Origin: Rhodosorus marinus
Lineage: Eukaryota; Rhodophyta; Stylonematophyceae; Stylonematales; Stylonemataceae
DNA length: 64,000 nucleotides
NCBI GenBank assembly: GCA_029953675.1
Contig: JAMWBK010000006.1
Location: forward strand, 1,612,001 to 1,676,000
Direction of reading: 5' to 3'
Made by a program: the position numbers and the translations under genes. The notes under the pieces were generated by a model. That model had not been told where the DNA came from, did no database searches, and saw only the letters and a list, made by a program, of their open reading frames with translations. This document shows positions 33,226 through 44,221 of the stretch, in pieces. Each line of letters starts with the position of its first letter. Position 1 is the stretch's first letter.

Positions 33226-36200
33226 GTGTCTCGAGACGTTTCACACTTACGGATCTTGGCCAATGCGTGTTCATACTTATGGATCTTGTCCAATGGTTTG
33301 CTAGAGTTCTCGACCGTTGGAGCTTGGCCACCCTTGGATCCTCCTTGTGCTCTTTCTAATCCCGACTATGTCTTTCGTTTCCCAACCTCCAATGCTCCTG
33401 TCAGGTACAATTTTGGCCAGGAAAGTCCGTACTTTTTCTGTAGAATATCGCTTCCAGTGGACTCCGGTGTAAGCAAGGTGTTTGAAGGGAAGGATTTTAC
33501 CAAGAAAGCAGCGAAAGCGAAAGCTGCTGTGCATGCAGTACTCTATCTCCGGGAGAGGTTTGATTCAGGAGCACTAGGCCCAGGGTCTATTCAAAGGGGT
33601 CCTTTGATGCCTAGTGCTGAACCTGCCAAGGTGGAGGTACTCAGATCGTGAGACAGGCATGATCGGCAGCTGTGATTGGTGCTGACATCTTGTTTGTTTG
33701 GATGAAAACAGCCGTCGATCATAGGAGGGCAAAAGCACGCGTATGGTGGCTTTGACAGAGCCGTACCCGCGGTACCAGTCGGATCTGCTGTTGGACCGTC
33801 ACCAAGAATCCCGGGTGCGATGGCTTCTGTAGGACCGTCACCAAGAATTCCGAGTGCGATGACATCTATAGGACCGCCGGGTCCGTCAATGCTTCCAACT
33901 CCTGCAGCTTCTAGTACTCCGTCGGGGTCGCGATTGCCGAGCATGCCCGTCAAAACGGAACCAGTGAGTCAAATCGTTTCCAGTTTCCTGTGCTCTCCAG
34001 AAAGACTAGTGATCTGAAAATGCGCGATGGCTCTAAGGAGATTCTACACACTCGTTCTCGGTCTCAATATATACATCGGAAAAACTCATAACGGATCTCG
34101 CAGTCACTACAGGTTGCTGCAGGTTACCATCCCACATTTTCATCAGAACAAACTCAGAAGGAACATCAGCAGGTACTGCCGAGCTTGTCTAACCTTGAAC
34201 TAGGTATCTCCAATACACCCAAGACCCGGAAAACATTCGACGAAAGTAAGCAGGTCACAACTGACAGCAACCCTCCCATGCCTTTGCAATCTTGAACAAC
34301 GAATTCTCACGGAACCAGAAGCGCCTGGCGAGAACAGTAGTTCGGTAAGTTCACTCTTCGATTACGCATGCATATGAACAAGGCAAACAAGTCAGATTTC
34401 GCTCTTTGTTGCCTTTGTCATTGGCAATAGAAGCCCATCAGGACTCCCACATCCACGGAAAGGGTTGAGACGAAGGGGAGCAAAAGTAAGCCACCGCAAG
34501 ACCGAGGACTGATCAGAACTCGGTACAAATTCTTTTCTGACTCCCGTTTTATTTGCGCGGATGTAGAACCGTCTGTTATGTATGCATCGAGTGACATGGG
34601 CGGTGAGCTCCTGTTGAAAGCTTTGAGGAATGTTAGGAAGGAAACCGGGGTCCATGTCAACGTTCTCATGCAAGTATTCGAGGATCCTGAGGATGAGAAG
34701 GGGGAGGAGGACCGAATGTGTGTTGTTTTCCACACGCCCAGAGGGACGAGTGTAAACCTTGTAATGCTGAGCAAGCTCAGCGCTTTGACTGTGCAAGGCC
34801 TGGTCCAGTTTCTCAACTGTAGCGCGAGAGTCTGCGGCTATGACTTGACTCGTGCGGCAGCGTTTATGCACAACAAGTACGGAGTTGTGCTCCAATCATG
34901 GTGCGACGCTCGCTTCGTTGTACAGTTTCGGCCAGATGAGTTCAAGGCCATGAGCAAGCTAGCATCCCTTCTACAGAACGGGGTAGGATCATCCACTGAA
35001 TCTTGGGACTCCGTGTGCGAGAGAGCGGCAGAAGCATTCGTTGACGGAGTCGAGATGTTGGACTTGTATTCCGAGCTAATTGTAGCACATGAGAATCCCA
35101 TGCTCGGAGGACTGACAGGGGAGAAAATGAGTTCCTTCTCAGAGCGGATTGCTTTCGCCCGGATTCATCCCAACACGTACACCATGATGTCCTACCCGGT
35201 AATATTCTGGAGGGACAATGACAACGACATAGACAACGTACATGTTGAGGTTGAAGAAACTTTTCAAGGCCTTTCTGACATTCTCCCTGAGTCTCTGAAG
35301 GCAGTATTTAATGAGATATCACAGCTTACCGATATCATCCTTGCCGTCGGAAAGAAACCAAGCGTGCTCGCTGGAGGGATGAAGCAATCACTTGATCACG
35401 ACATCATTACCACCCAAGATATCGCTCAAATCATAAAGAACGAGGACAAACGGATGAAAGGTACGGAGAGTGGGACTCCTGGAAAGTTGTCCCGTTTGTC
35501 CGTCGTAAGAAACAAGGGCTACGTTCCCTACTCCATCACTATTAGGTGCGGCCTGTGCTGAGTTTTGGGTAACCCACAAGATGGAGAGGTCGCATGCTCT
35601 TGAGAACCTAAGCCGATGGCTCTTCTCTTGTGTCAACAAATGCCTAGGAACGCATGTTTGGTACGGGGAATTTCGACTGTGATTTTGGATCTCATCTCGA
35701 GCAAGAAGTCGATTCTGATAGTGGCCAAGCACCCTGGTGGGAAAACGACTTTCCTTAGGGATATAATACGACAGACCTCGAAAAGTGCCTGTGAGAACGT
35801 TTGTGTAATAGACGGTGGGTAAGTTCAAAAACCCGTCCTCAAGCCAGGCACTGAGCAGGAGGCATCCAGGAGGACTCATGAACTGACTCTCGGCGACGAA
35901 AACAAACGTTTGAATTTGCAGGAATGAGTTAGGAGGAGACAGCATTTATACACATCCATTTCTGGGGGATGTTATTCGGTTCATGGGAGGATGCAACGAC
36001 AAGCAGATTGATGTTGTGGAAGAATGTCTGATAAATCACAATCCGACAATTATCGCGGTTGACAATCTGATTGCAGCTGATGCTCGACAGTCTTGTCAAA
36101 TGACGAAGGACCACGGTGCGAAACTTTTTGCAACAATGCACGGTACTATTGAATCAGTCCTACGGGGAAACGATGCACTCGGTAAGCGATCTTTCCGGCC

Positions 36201-36539
36201 CGCGCTGAGTTGAAAGCGCGTAGCAGTCCAATTCATCTGATCATCAATAGTTGACCCGTATCCTCGTCTCTGGCAGCGACCGTTCGTTCGTATCCTAAGA
36301 GACGAAGAAAGACAGCAGAAGTCCGCGATGCTCCGCATGGAGTTGCTGCAGCAGTGTTCGATGCTGTAGTTGAACTCAACTATCCGAACACCAGTGGAAA
36401 CTTTAGCGTATCTATCGTCCACTCACCAATTGCTGCTGTGGAGGAATTTAACTGTGGAAAACCGTACCAAGTTGAGGTCCGAACAATACAACAAGATGCG
36501 AAACTGTATTCTATGCGAACAACTTCCAACGACCTCTGA
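33226..36539 (+). CDS. Nuclear Ycf45/SpoIIIAA-type ATPase with N-terminal dsRBD-like domain
   Basis: Multi-exon gene; 5' limit uncertain. The first blocks contain a double-stranded-RNA-binding-like segment, ESPYFFCRISLP...FEGKDFTKKAAKAKAAVHAVLYL. A Pro/Ser-rich linker with a duplicated 13-residue unit follows, then (34430-35560) a long exon including DMGGELLLKALRNVRKE. Its end, FQGLSDILPESLKAVFNEI then LTDIILAVGKKP and SRLSVVRNKGY, matches the N-part of Ycf45/SpoIIIAA proteins. Next come the Walker-A region LIVAKHPGGKTTFLRDI, NELGGDSIYTHPFLGDVIRF, PTIIAVDNL and GAKLFATMHGTIESVL, and a final exon with RRKTAEVRDAPHG...FDAVVEL. Splices at 35549/35649, GG|G before NELGG, and L|A before TVRSYPKRRRKT are all in phase. 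Walker A has Ala for the first Gly, and the Walker-B acid step reads AVDN. Plant relatives (for example SPD1) act in plastids. Joining the dsRBD part to the ATPase is an inference. Confidence 0.75.
33239..33298. repeat. 30-bp tandem duplication
   Basis: Two adjacent units of about 30 bp, both containing the pattern cAYacttaYggatcttgKccaatg. It sits at the extreme 5' part of the Ycf45-like gene, probably leader or intron. Confidence 0.7.
33788..33877 (+). repeat. 39-bp in-frame tandem repeat (13-aa unit)
   Basis: Two copies of a 39-bp unit encoding GPSPRIP(G/S)AM(A/T)S(V/I), followed by the start of a third (GPP). It keeps the reading frame, which supports this stretch being coding in the Ycf45-like gene. 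Confidence 0.85.
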
Positions 36540-37036
36540 AACGTTAAATTGATGCAAAGGTTCCACTGCAACTGTCGATTTGGGAGAGATTGACCGTTGG
36601 ACGTGCTTACCGACCTATGGGGACACAGTTCGTGATTGTTAGCATCAGATCTATGTCTACGGTTTGAGCTGGAGAGAGTTGAAAATTGCTGATGAGAGCA
36701 GTTCTTCAGTCTTGGCAACCAAAACCGACTATCCGCTGGGGAATGTGTTGAGCCTGTCTGAATGGTGTTTCATTCCTTCTAAGAGACTGGACCAAGAACG
36801 AGTCCGCGATTTCTTCAAATGCGAGCGCCGTTGAGAAACCTTCGTGGTTGAAGGGGTACATAACAGTTTTGATTGGTTCGTTTTTAACATATTTGAAGGA
36901 CTTTCTCGCTTTGGTATTCTTCACCAGACCAAAAGAAAACATCTCATCAAAAGAACTCAAGCATGCTACAAAAAAAGAAAGAAAAATGTGCCAAGCACTC
37001 CGGTCCCATCAATCATTAGGCGGCACCGTGCCCTTC

Positions 37037-40000
37037 CTATGCCCTCCTCCTTTTCAGTCTTTCTAAGGCTCCCATCGGAGCATTCCGGACGGGTTCCTTC
37101 TCATCTTCCTCCCCGTTCTCACCGCCTTCTTTTACGAGTCCGCCGAAAACGGCCGCGGGGACCGGCTTTTCGGTTATTTCCATGTCCGTCGCTGGCCTCT
37201 TCCTAGTAGTCTCATCTACAGTTGAAGGTTGCTCTGGAGCTTCCGCTTTCTGAACCTCTTCTACATCTTCATCTTCATCTTCATCTTCATCAAGATCGAT
37301 TTCAATCTCTTCCTCGTTCGTTTCTGGGACGACCTGAGCGCTGTCCTGAGCTTCCTTCTCCAGCGCTTCCAAGGTGCCTTCGCCGGACACCTGATCACAA
37401 ACGAGATGCAATGAACACGAATAAACGTGGGCTTAGCTCCCGTCCAGCCCGCAAGACAAGGCAGTCGTCCTTTCTCATGCTTGGCGCAACAAACCTGTGG
37501 AGCACTCCCATCAGCCGGCGTCTCTACTGGTTTGCTCGCAGCCGACACGTTTGCAAAGCTGTACTGAGTTGTCACTGAGCGTTTGATCCTTAGCATCTCA
37601 CGATATGTGTCTTCGGAACCATGAGCAACCTCGAATTCATCCCATAGGGCCCAAAAATTGCTGAACTGCTGGGCCCCATCGGGATCAGCAAACTGCGCTC
37701 CATGTGCATAAATTGATCTCGCACGATCGATTTCCCCCAGTGATATCTCAATTGATGCGAAGCGTGTGGTGAATTCCACCAGAGCTGACTTATCCGTCAG
37801 GGTCTCCAGGGCATCCTCGAACACCGTCCTCGTTCTAGTCACACCAAACATCTCCACAGCCTTCGCAGCGTACACCCTGTACAAATCGGCACGCTGCTTT
37901 TGGGGAATTGCCTTCGCTGCTCGAGCATAAACGTCCATCGCTCGCTGAGCGAGGCCAACTTTTTCCTCCATTTCCGCGTAGAGCATGTAGACCATCAACA
38001 GGCGAGGATCCTCAGCTGGAGCTCCTCTAATTGCCTGTTCGAAAAGCTCTCTTGCACGCTCGAGCTTCCTCCCCCCGAAGCGATCTGATGCATACAAAAG
38101 TGGAGTAGGGGACAGGAGAAGCAAAGCGATTCTTTAGTCCCTGGAGACAACTGGACAGTGTAGCGTCCACCTTGTCCACCAACATCTTCTACTCACCAAC
38201 AAACTTTTTCGTATAGCGAAGATACACCGGCAGAACAGCCGGCCATTTGAACAAGGCCATTCCGCGTTCGTAAATTTTAAATGCATTCTCGAAGTGTTTG
38301 TTTTCCTCGAGGTTTCGTGCTGCCTCCAGAACGTTATCTACGGTAACAATCTTCAGGTCCGTCATGGATTCATATACCTCCATTGCGGCGCTGACCCCGT
38401 TGACAGACTCTTGAAAGTCAGCGAACAAGCTCCACAACCTCGTCGATTTCCACGCGCCCAATGCGGGCAAGTCTGGGTTGCAAACCGATAAGAAAGGAAA
38501 ACAGGATAAGGCCTAATTCTAGCTTGAAAGAGCTCAGCCTATACTTTTCGAGCATTCTCCTCTCACAAACCAGTGCTGAGGCGAGACGAGTACCTTTGCT
38601 ATAGTTATGAGTGATTGCATGTCCACCCGATCCGGCCCCAAGCACGACCTTTGCGTTTCCACGAGACTGTACGCATAATCTTTTCGCCTGCCTGGGTTCC
38701 GTGGTCGCCCTCCGGAGAAGAGATTCCGTTTTCTCATAATCCCCGTGCCGTAGCTCAAACTCTGCGTATTCACACCATACCGCCGCGAGGTCCTCTGAAG
38801 ATCTGTACTTATCGAAGGACGCAACAGCCTGCGAAATGACACCACCGGGCGAGCCTTTTGCGTCAGGAAACAGGCTTTCGCTAAATATGTCGTTATCAAC
38901 CCTCTAGAAAAGCTCTACCTTCTCATAGACCTTTCTCGCCGAGGCAAGGTCCTTATGATTCTCGTAAAAGTATGCAAACGCGAGCCATAACGTGTGACTC
39001 TTTCCGTTCGCAGCCTTCCAAGGATCTACAGTTCTAACCGCCTGTGTGTAAGCATTGACCTGGAGAAAAGCAACATCGAGCAAAGGCACACAACGAAGAG
39101 CGTGCGTTAGTGATTCAGACGCGCTAGCCCGCGCTTCCCCAGAGTTCATTCCTAGGATGGGCACTAGCTTCTCCGGATGACTTACGGCTCCCACAGTATC
39201 TTCGTGTTTTATGTACAGGCGAGCCCTCTTGTGCCACTCGTGGACGTTGTGGGGGTTCTGACGGAGGATTACAGAAGACAGCAGGTACGGTCTCCTCTCA
39301 GTAAGGCGTTCTAACCTGCAGACTAGAATCTCGAGATCCATGTTTTTCTCCTCATCCGGCTTTTGAAAAAATTGAAAACAAAGCACGAAGAAAAGCGTAG
39401 CATCACTGGGTTAGATGTCTTCTCTATTCCTCCAGCCTTTCCCCTTCCAGTGACGTCGTCAGACTTCAATAGCCTCACCTGGTTTGGATCAATGGAGCCG
39501 AGTTTTGATGTGATCATAGCCTCCTCAAAGCTTGAGTAGGAGTCGAAGATTACGGCAAAGTCTCGTACGGTTGTCACGGACTTGAGAGCCTCTTCGTAGA
39601 CGTCCCTAGCTCGTTCAAAAATGCCGCTCCTTGCATAGTATTCCGCCAGAGAAACCCACAAGTCTCCGCTTTCCTCTTTCGCCGCCCTGATTCCTCCCCG
39701 AATGAACGCATTGACGTCGATCGAGACGATTTCCTTCGGATGCTGAACCGACAGCTTCGCGAGATCGTTCCAGAGTTGCTGCCTTGTCTTCTTCTTTCCC
39801 TTAAACTCCGGATTCTCCAGCGCTTCAGCCAAGATCTCTGCGGCCTCATCGTACTTCTCGCTCGATTCCAAAAATCCGAACAGCTCCTCCACACCCTCGT
39901 CAGGGTCAAGCTTGCAAAACCTCCTCAGTACGCGTGCCCCAGTCTCACCAACACCAACTTCCCTAGCAAGTCTAAGATAGATAGGCCAGATTCTGTGATG

Positions 40001-40753
40001 CTGAGTCACTGGCAGGGCTCTCAGAGCACCATCACACGCTCGCCTGTTCGACAAAATAGCCAGTTCGATGTTAGTGGTAGGGTAAGCTGCAAGCAGCAGC
40101 GAACAACATCAAGCATCGAAAGATCATCATCAATCCCTCAACTGGGATGAGATGTACAGCTAAAACCCTAAGATCACATGAAGAAAAAAGCAAAGAGGCC
40201 GACGCCAACGGGACACTTGCACAGGAGCCAAACCCCAGGGCGTGACGCAGATATCATTGGACTATTCTGCCCCAAGGGATTACATTCTGCCATATTACTC
40301 AAAAGAACTGTGGAGGATCTGCTATCCGCCTTCTAGTATGTTCCTCGTGACCTTATGTCTTGAAAGCAAAGGCATTGGATTGATTGATCCCTACCTTGCC
40401 CTGGTCCATCTTCTCTGCTCAACGAGATTGGTACAATAGAGAACCCAAATAACCGGCATCTTATGCATATACACGATAGCTCTCTCGAAGACGGTGTCCA
40501 TTCGATCAAAAGCTGGAGAATCCGGGTGTTTTCCCTTCACTTGAGCACGCCGTTCGGTGAGGTACGCGAGCCAAAGCTTGTACGACCCAGGCAGTGTCGC
40601 GAGGGCTCTTTCGTAGATTAGAAATCGACGGTCTGGTAAGCTCCCTTCAAGGGCCTGAAGATACGCGAGCCACGCCTTGAGAACGTACGGACGACGAAGG
40701 ACATCCTCCTCGTGAGCAAGCTCCAAACTCGACAATCCGTTGCTGCCGTCCAT
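37037..40753 (-). CDS. SYF1: Pre-mRNA-splicing factor SYF1/XAB2
   Basis: HAT-repeat (half-a-TPR) scaffold of the Prp19-associated complex in activated spliceosomes; its animal orthologue XAB2 also acts in transcription-coupled repair. About eight exons. The ATG at 40753 starts LELAHEEDVLRRPYVLKAWL, then FERAIVYMHKMPVIW, ALRALPVTQHHRIWPIYLRL, DVNAFIRGGIRAAKEESGDL, ARDVYEEALKSVTTVRDFAV, LLSSVILRQNPHNVHEWHKR, AVRTVDPWKAANGKSHTLWL, MALFKWPAVLPVYLRYTKKF, GGRKLERARELFEQAI, GEIDRARSIYAHGAQFADP and DTYREMLRIKRSVTTQYSF, all in human XAB2 order. The C-terminus has the acidic run and PVPAAVFGGLVKEGG typical of the family, then ends LERLKRRRA. The first intron follows WTRAR and rejoins at RACDGALRALP in phase. 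Complete at both ends. A sense-strand G/T-rich (top-strand A/C-rich) leader extends upstream to about 41.4 kb. Confidence 0.96.
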
Positions 40754-41428
40754 TTGTTTTCTCCGTGAGCCTCCTAACCGAGCTAGGAAGGATCTCCGGC
40801 CTATACCCGGCTCAAGCGAACATCAAAAGCCCCCACAAAACAACACATACAGCACGAGCGGAGCGGAAAAACGACAACACAACCCTCTCTCAAAACGGGC
40901 AAGATTCTCCTCTAAACTTATTACCGTATTTCTTGCACACCCTGCTCAACAGTGTAGACCCTAATCAGTCCAGCCGATCGTCAAAACCAATGCCATTTAA
41001 GAACTCAAAAAAAAACACAACCGTTCTCACAAAGCCATCAACTCCGATTCGTGATTCACCGGCACGAAAGACTTAAAAACACAGGCCAAACCCCGATCAA
41101 CGGGAGGCGGGCATATCTCAAACGATGTTAAGGTTCCCAAAAAAATCAATCCAACCGCCTTTCTCAGCCCTCGAAGGAAATGCCCTCTTGAACAAACACC
41201 CAAAACCCAAGTCCAACATGGACGGAAACGCGTAAAAGCCGAGCAACAAGGTCCAACACTTGTTGCAGAGAGAAGAAAACCACCCCTTAAAAACAAAAAA
41301 CTACTCAGCCTTCAGACCTGTTAGAAAACACACGTTTTCAATCCTCTTTTTCCAGACCTTGCTCCCCAACTCTGGAACTACTTTTCCCACACCAGCAGCC
41401 GCCAAATCGCCTTCTTCGAGCTGAGAAA

Positions 41429-41815
41429 GGCCGAAAGCGTTTTTGTGAAGCACTTCAAGAGGTTAACGGTTTGGTTAGGGTTCGATATTCGGCTTCTCTT
41501 CTTATGTAGCCATCTGAATTCAATGATCCGATGATCTGGCTGGATAGAGAGCTCGATCTATAGGACTCGACTCTCTGTACAGGGTGGATGGGCAGTTGAA
41601 AGGCCGGCCACCGATGAGTATCCTAGGCCGAAAACGCTTTTATGAAACACACTTCAGAGGTTGTCGGTTGGGCTGGGTTCGATGTTCGGCTTATGTAGCC
41701 ACTAAATGCAACTAGCTGATGGTCTGGCTAGATAGAGAGCTTCATTTATTGAACCCGACTCTCTGCACAGAGGAGATGGGCAGTTAAGAGCACGACCACC
41801 GATCAAGATCGAAGG
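41429..41815. repeat. Tandem duplication of a 197-bp unit
   Basis: Two adjacent copies start at about 41429 and 41626 (ggccgaaaRcg...) and share, in order, the blocks cttcagaggtt or its variant, ggttcgatRttcggctt, atgtagccac/t, tggtctggctRgatagagagct, cgactctctg, gatgggcagtt and ccaccgat. Identity is roughly 70-75 percent by eye. Each unit can form a hairpin AGAGAG ... CTCTCT; within it one pair differs compensatorily (U-A in one copy, C-G in the other). A more diverged third copy may start near 41830. No frame crosses the repeat. It could be an untranslated RNA gene pair, a promoter duplication or a relic of a mobile element. Confidence 0.75.
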
Positions 41816-42355
41816 TCGAGTGATCTGTATGAACGCTTTAGAGCAAGCGCTCGGGTTGGTAGCAAAGCTGGTTATCTATTGTCGGAATTGAACGCTCTAG
41901 GGAGCTGATCTCCCGTCTTAAACGGTTTTTTTTGCCGGCTTTTGAAGACATGTCCAGAGAAGGTCACTCATCTGTAGTTTCTTACCAGCTTCATCAACAA
42001 CTCTCGCAGATGAGCCTGACAAGCAGAGCGGTAGTTCAGCTAGGTCGCCAGGCCAAAGTCCGTCCTTTGTATCGAAAATTGAATTTCTGCGTGGACCTAG
42101 CCCCTGCCAAAATACTCGATTTTGCTAATTGTTTTCGAGGACTTTTGTTTCTGGTCGTGTTTGCCTTTTGTAAGGTGGCTTTTGGGTAGGATCGGGGGAG
42201 TAGGAGGGATGATGCTGAGAAGCATTTTGTGATACGCAAATGACAATGGCTGTCTGAAAACTAGATAAGTGAAACCCCAGCTTCATCTTGACGCTTTTTT
42301 GTTTGGTGGCTGCTGCGTAAAAGCGTTTGTCCTTGTTTGTCGGGAGAGTGGATCC

Positions 42356-43320
42356 ATGTCAGGGACGTTGAGATGGATTAGCTTGACGCTGCTGGTCATT
42401 GGCGTCGCTCTGGTAGAAGCTAAGCTTCCCAGAGGATTTTCCAAAGAAATGCATTGTTCAGGTAATTTTGTTTTTGCCGCAGTGGAAACTCGTTGCTCGT
42501 TTCGGGGTATCCGGCGGCTGAATGGTTCTGTTGCTCCTCCGTTTAGCCTGTCAGAGAATCGTTCAGGAGTTCAACGAAGAAATCGAGAAGGAGGACGGAA
42601 CTGCTGAGATAGACGTATGTGAAGAGAAATCCTTTCTTGACGCCCCGGAAACCCGATCTCACCGCCGTCCTCGTCATTGTGATTCATCTTGTTCATCTTC
42701 TCTTGCAGACTGGGTCCTATCGGGTCAATAGTCAAGGGAAGCAAACAGGAAGGAAGAAGATCCCGTACAAGAAGAGCACACTTCATATCGAGAACGTTTT
42801 TGAGACAGTCTGTCCCAGGTACTCGTGGAGCGCAATGAGCGTAAACATCCTTACGGCAAAAAAGCTGAACTTGATTCGCTTTTCATGTCCTCGCCAATTC
42901 GTCGAAGAATGACAAAGTTCTATCGAAAGTCGAAAAGCGGAGATTTCTTTGTGAAGAGGGAACTATATCTAGACCTAGACCATGAGCTGAACGCTGACGT
43001 AGACGATGAACACCTTTCCAAACATCAGCTCACTAATATTTGCAACACTATTGTGGATGAAAGCCCTGACGATCTCATCGATCTGATGAAGAAGGAGGAT
43101 TCGTACGAAGCCCTCTTCCTCGAGGTGGGTGGAAGTCTTGATAATCATCACCTATAACGCTGAGCTGGCAGTCAGGACAAAGTCTCGCCCTGTCGCTGAC
43201 ACGGTTTGATTCCATTCCATCTTTCGGTGGCGTCACTTACAGGTCTGCACCCGAATGTTCGATATCTGCACTCCAGAGTCGGGAGGAAAGGGCGAAGAAT
43301 CCGGGGACGAGGATCTCTAG
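42356..43320 (+). CDS. Canopy-family (saposin-like) ER protein
   Basis: Small secretory-pathway protein of the CNPY/DUF3456 group; animal members are ER proteins that assist receptor folding. Five exons. The ATG at 42356 starts a signal peptide (hydrophobic core SLTLLVIGVALVEA), then MHCSACQRIVQEFNEEIEKE (first Cys pair created by splicing), KKIPYKKSTLHIENVFETVC, an intron of about 113 bp, RMTKFYRKSKSGDFFVKREL, HQLTNICNTIVDESPDDLID and finally VCTRMFDICTPES. Six cysteines in the saposin-like spacing are present, together with the family YK.S...I..V.E.VC block. The C-terminus is GEESGDEDL; animal CNPY2 ends HDEL, so the acidic tail may serve ER retention, though DEDL is not a canonical signal. 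Start and stop are well fixed, and splice phases agree. Confidence 0.85.
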
Positions 43321-43611
43321 TTTCAATCAAGAATTCTCACCCGTGAACATTTCTTCCTGCACAAAAATAAACCCGCAACTCTGGTAGCAAAATAAATAAA
43401 TAAAAACAAAGGTTGGAGCCGGTGGTCCTTTAACAACTGCCTTTCAAAATGAAAGAAAGCAATCAGTCAGAGACTTCTGAAAGCAGCCAAAATGGGTTCA
43501 TGTTAAACTCATTCAGCCAACCAAGCTCCCCCTCAGTCCGCTGAGAAAGCCAAACATGGTGAAACACCCAATTAGACAATTTAACTGTCACCCTTTGGGT
43601 CATGGTAAGAG

Positions 43612-43734
43612 CTCGGTTGTACCAAGTGGGTCGGGTTTTTCGCTGTTTGCCCCTCTAAACCCCCCTGTTTTCAGGAGTTTAACCACTTCTGGGTCGTAAA
43701 CAGCGAAAAACCTGACCCACTTGGCACAACCCCA
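43612..43734. mobile_element. MITE-like foldback element with 7-bp target duplication
   Basis: A 123-bp palindromic element. The left arm (about 43615-43650, ggttgtaccaagtgggtc...) and the right arm (about 43695-43733) are inverted copies over roughly 37 bp with about four mismatches. The centre contains a second small hairpin around cctgttttcagg. The element is bounded by the identical heptamer gtaagag at 43605-43611 and 43735-43741, which looks like a target-site duplication. It has no coding capacity. It lies in the spacer between the convergent end of the canopy gene and the methyltransferase gene. Superfamily cannot be set from one copy; the TSD length and long imperfect TIRs suggest a non-autonomous DNA transposon. 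Confidence 0.75.
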
Positions 43735-44221
43735 GTAAGAGACCCAAAATCGACGATTATTTATCGAAAACCTGATGACGATTAATATATAGCTCTCTAT
43801 CCACAAGAATTGATCCACCTGTTTAGAAACTAATGTTAACTGTCATGCACTAAGTAATGTATTAAAGAAATATTATGGATTTATTTTGATCTGAATTGGT
43901 CAGAAAGTAGATGACGGTTAATTGATAGATAAGGATATCTGAGATTGGTGGATTGGATGGATGAGAACTGAGCAGATCGGTGGGTATGATGAATTTTGAG
44001 TTGGGGAAGGTCTGAAGAGCTTGTAGACAGACCTGTTTCGTTTGTATGGATTTTTTTTGGAGAGCAGTTCCGAAAATTACTATTATTGACTGTCGCTCTC
44101 TTTACTGTTCTGTTTCTCCTGAGTTGGGTTGTGAAAAATTCAAGCTTTTTTTGGAATGACGATCGGTTTTGTTCTCTGTGCGAGTTCTGGCTTCAAGCTG
44201 CGGCAGGCAGTGTCAGACAGG

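Noticed and set aside
41027..41296. 89-codon minus-strand frame upstream of SYF1
   Set aside because: It lies in the skewed A/C-rich leader region of SYF1 and has no recognisable domain or splice connection.
41470..41500. ggttcgat words in the tandem repeat as a tRNA T-arm
   Set aside because: The flanking bases cannot form the 5-bp T stem, and no acceptor, D or anticodon arms fit in either copy.
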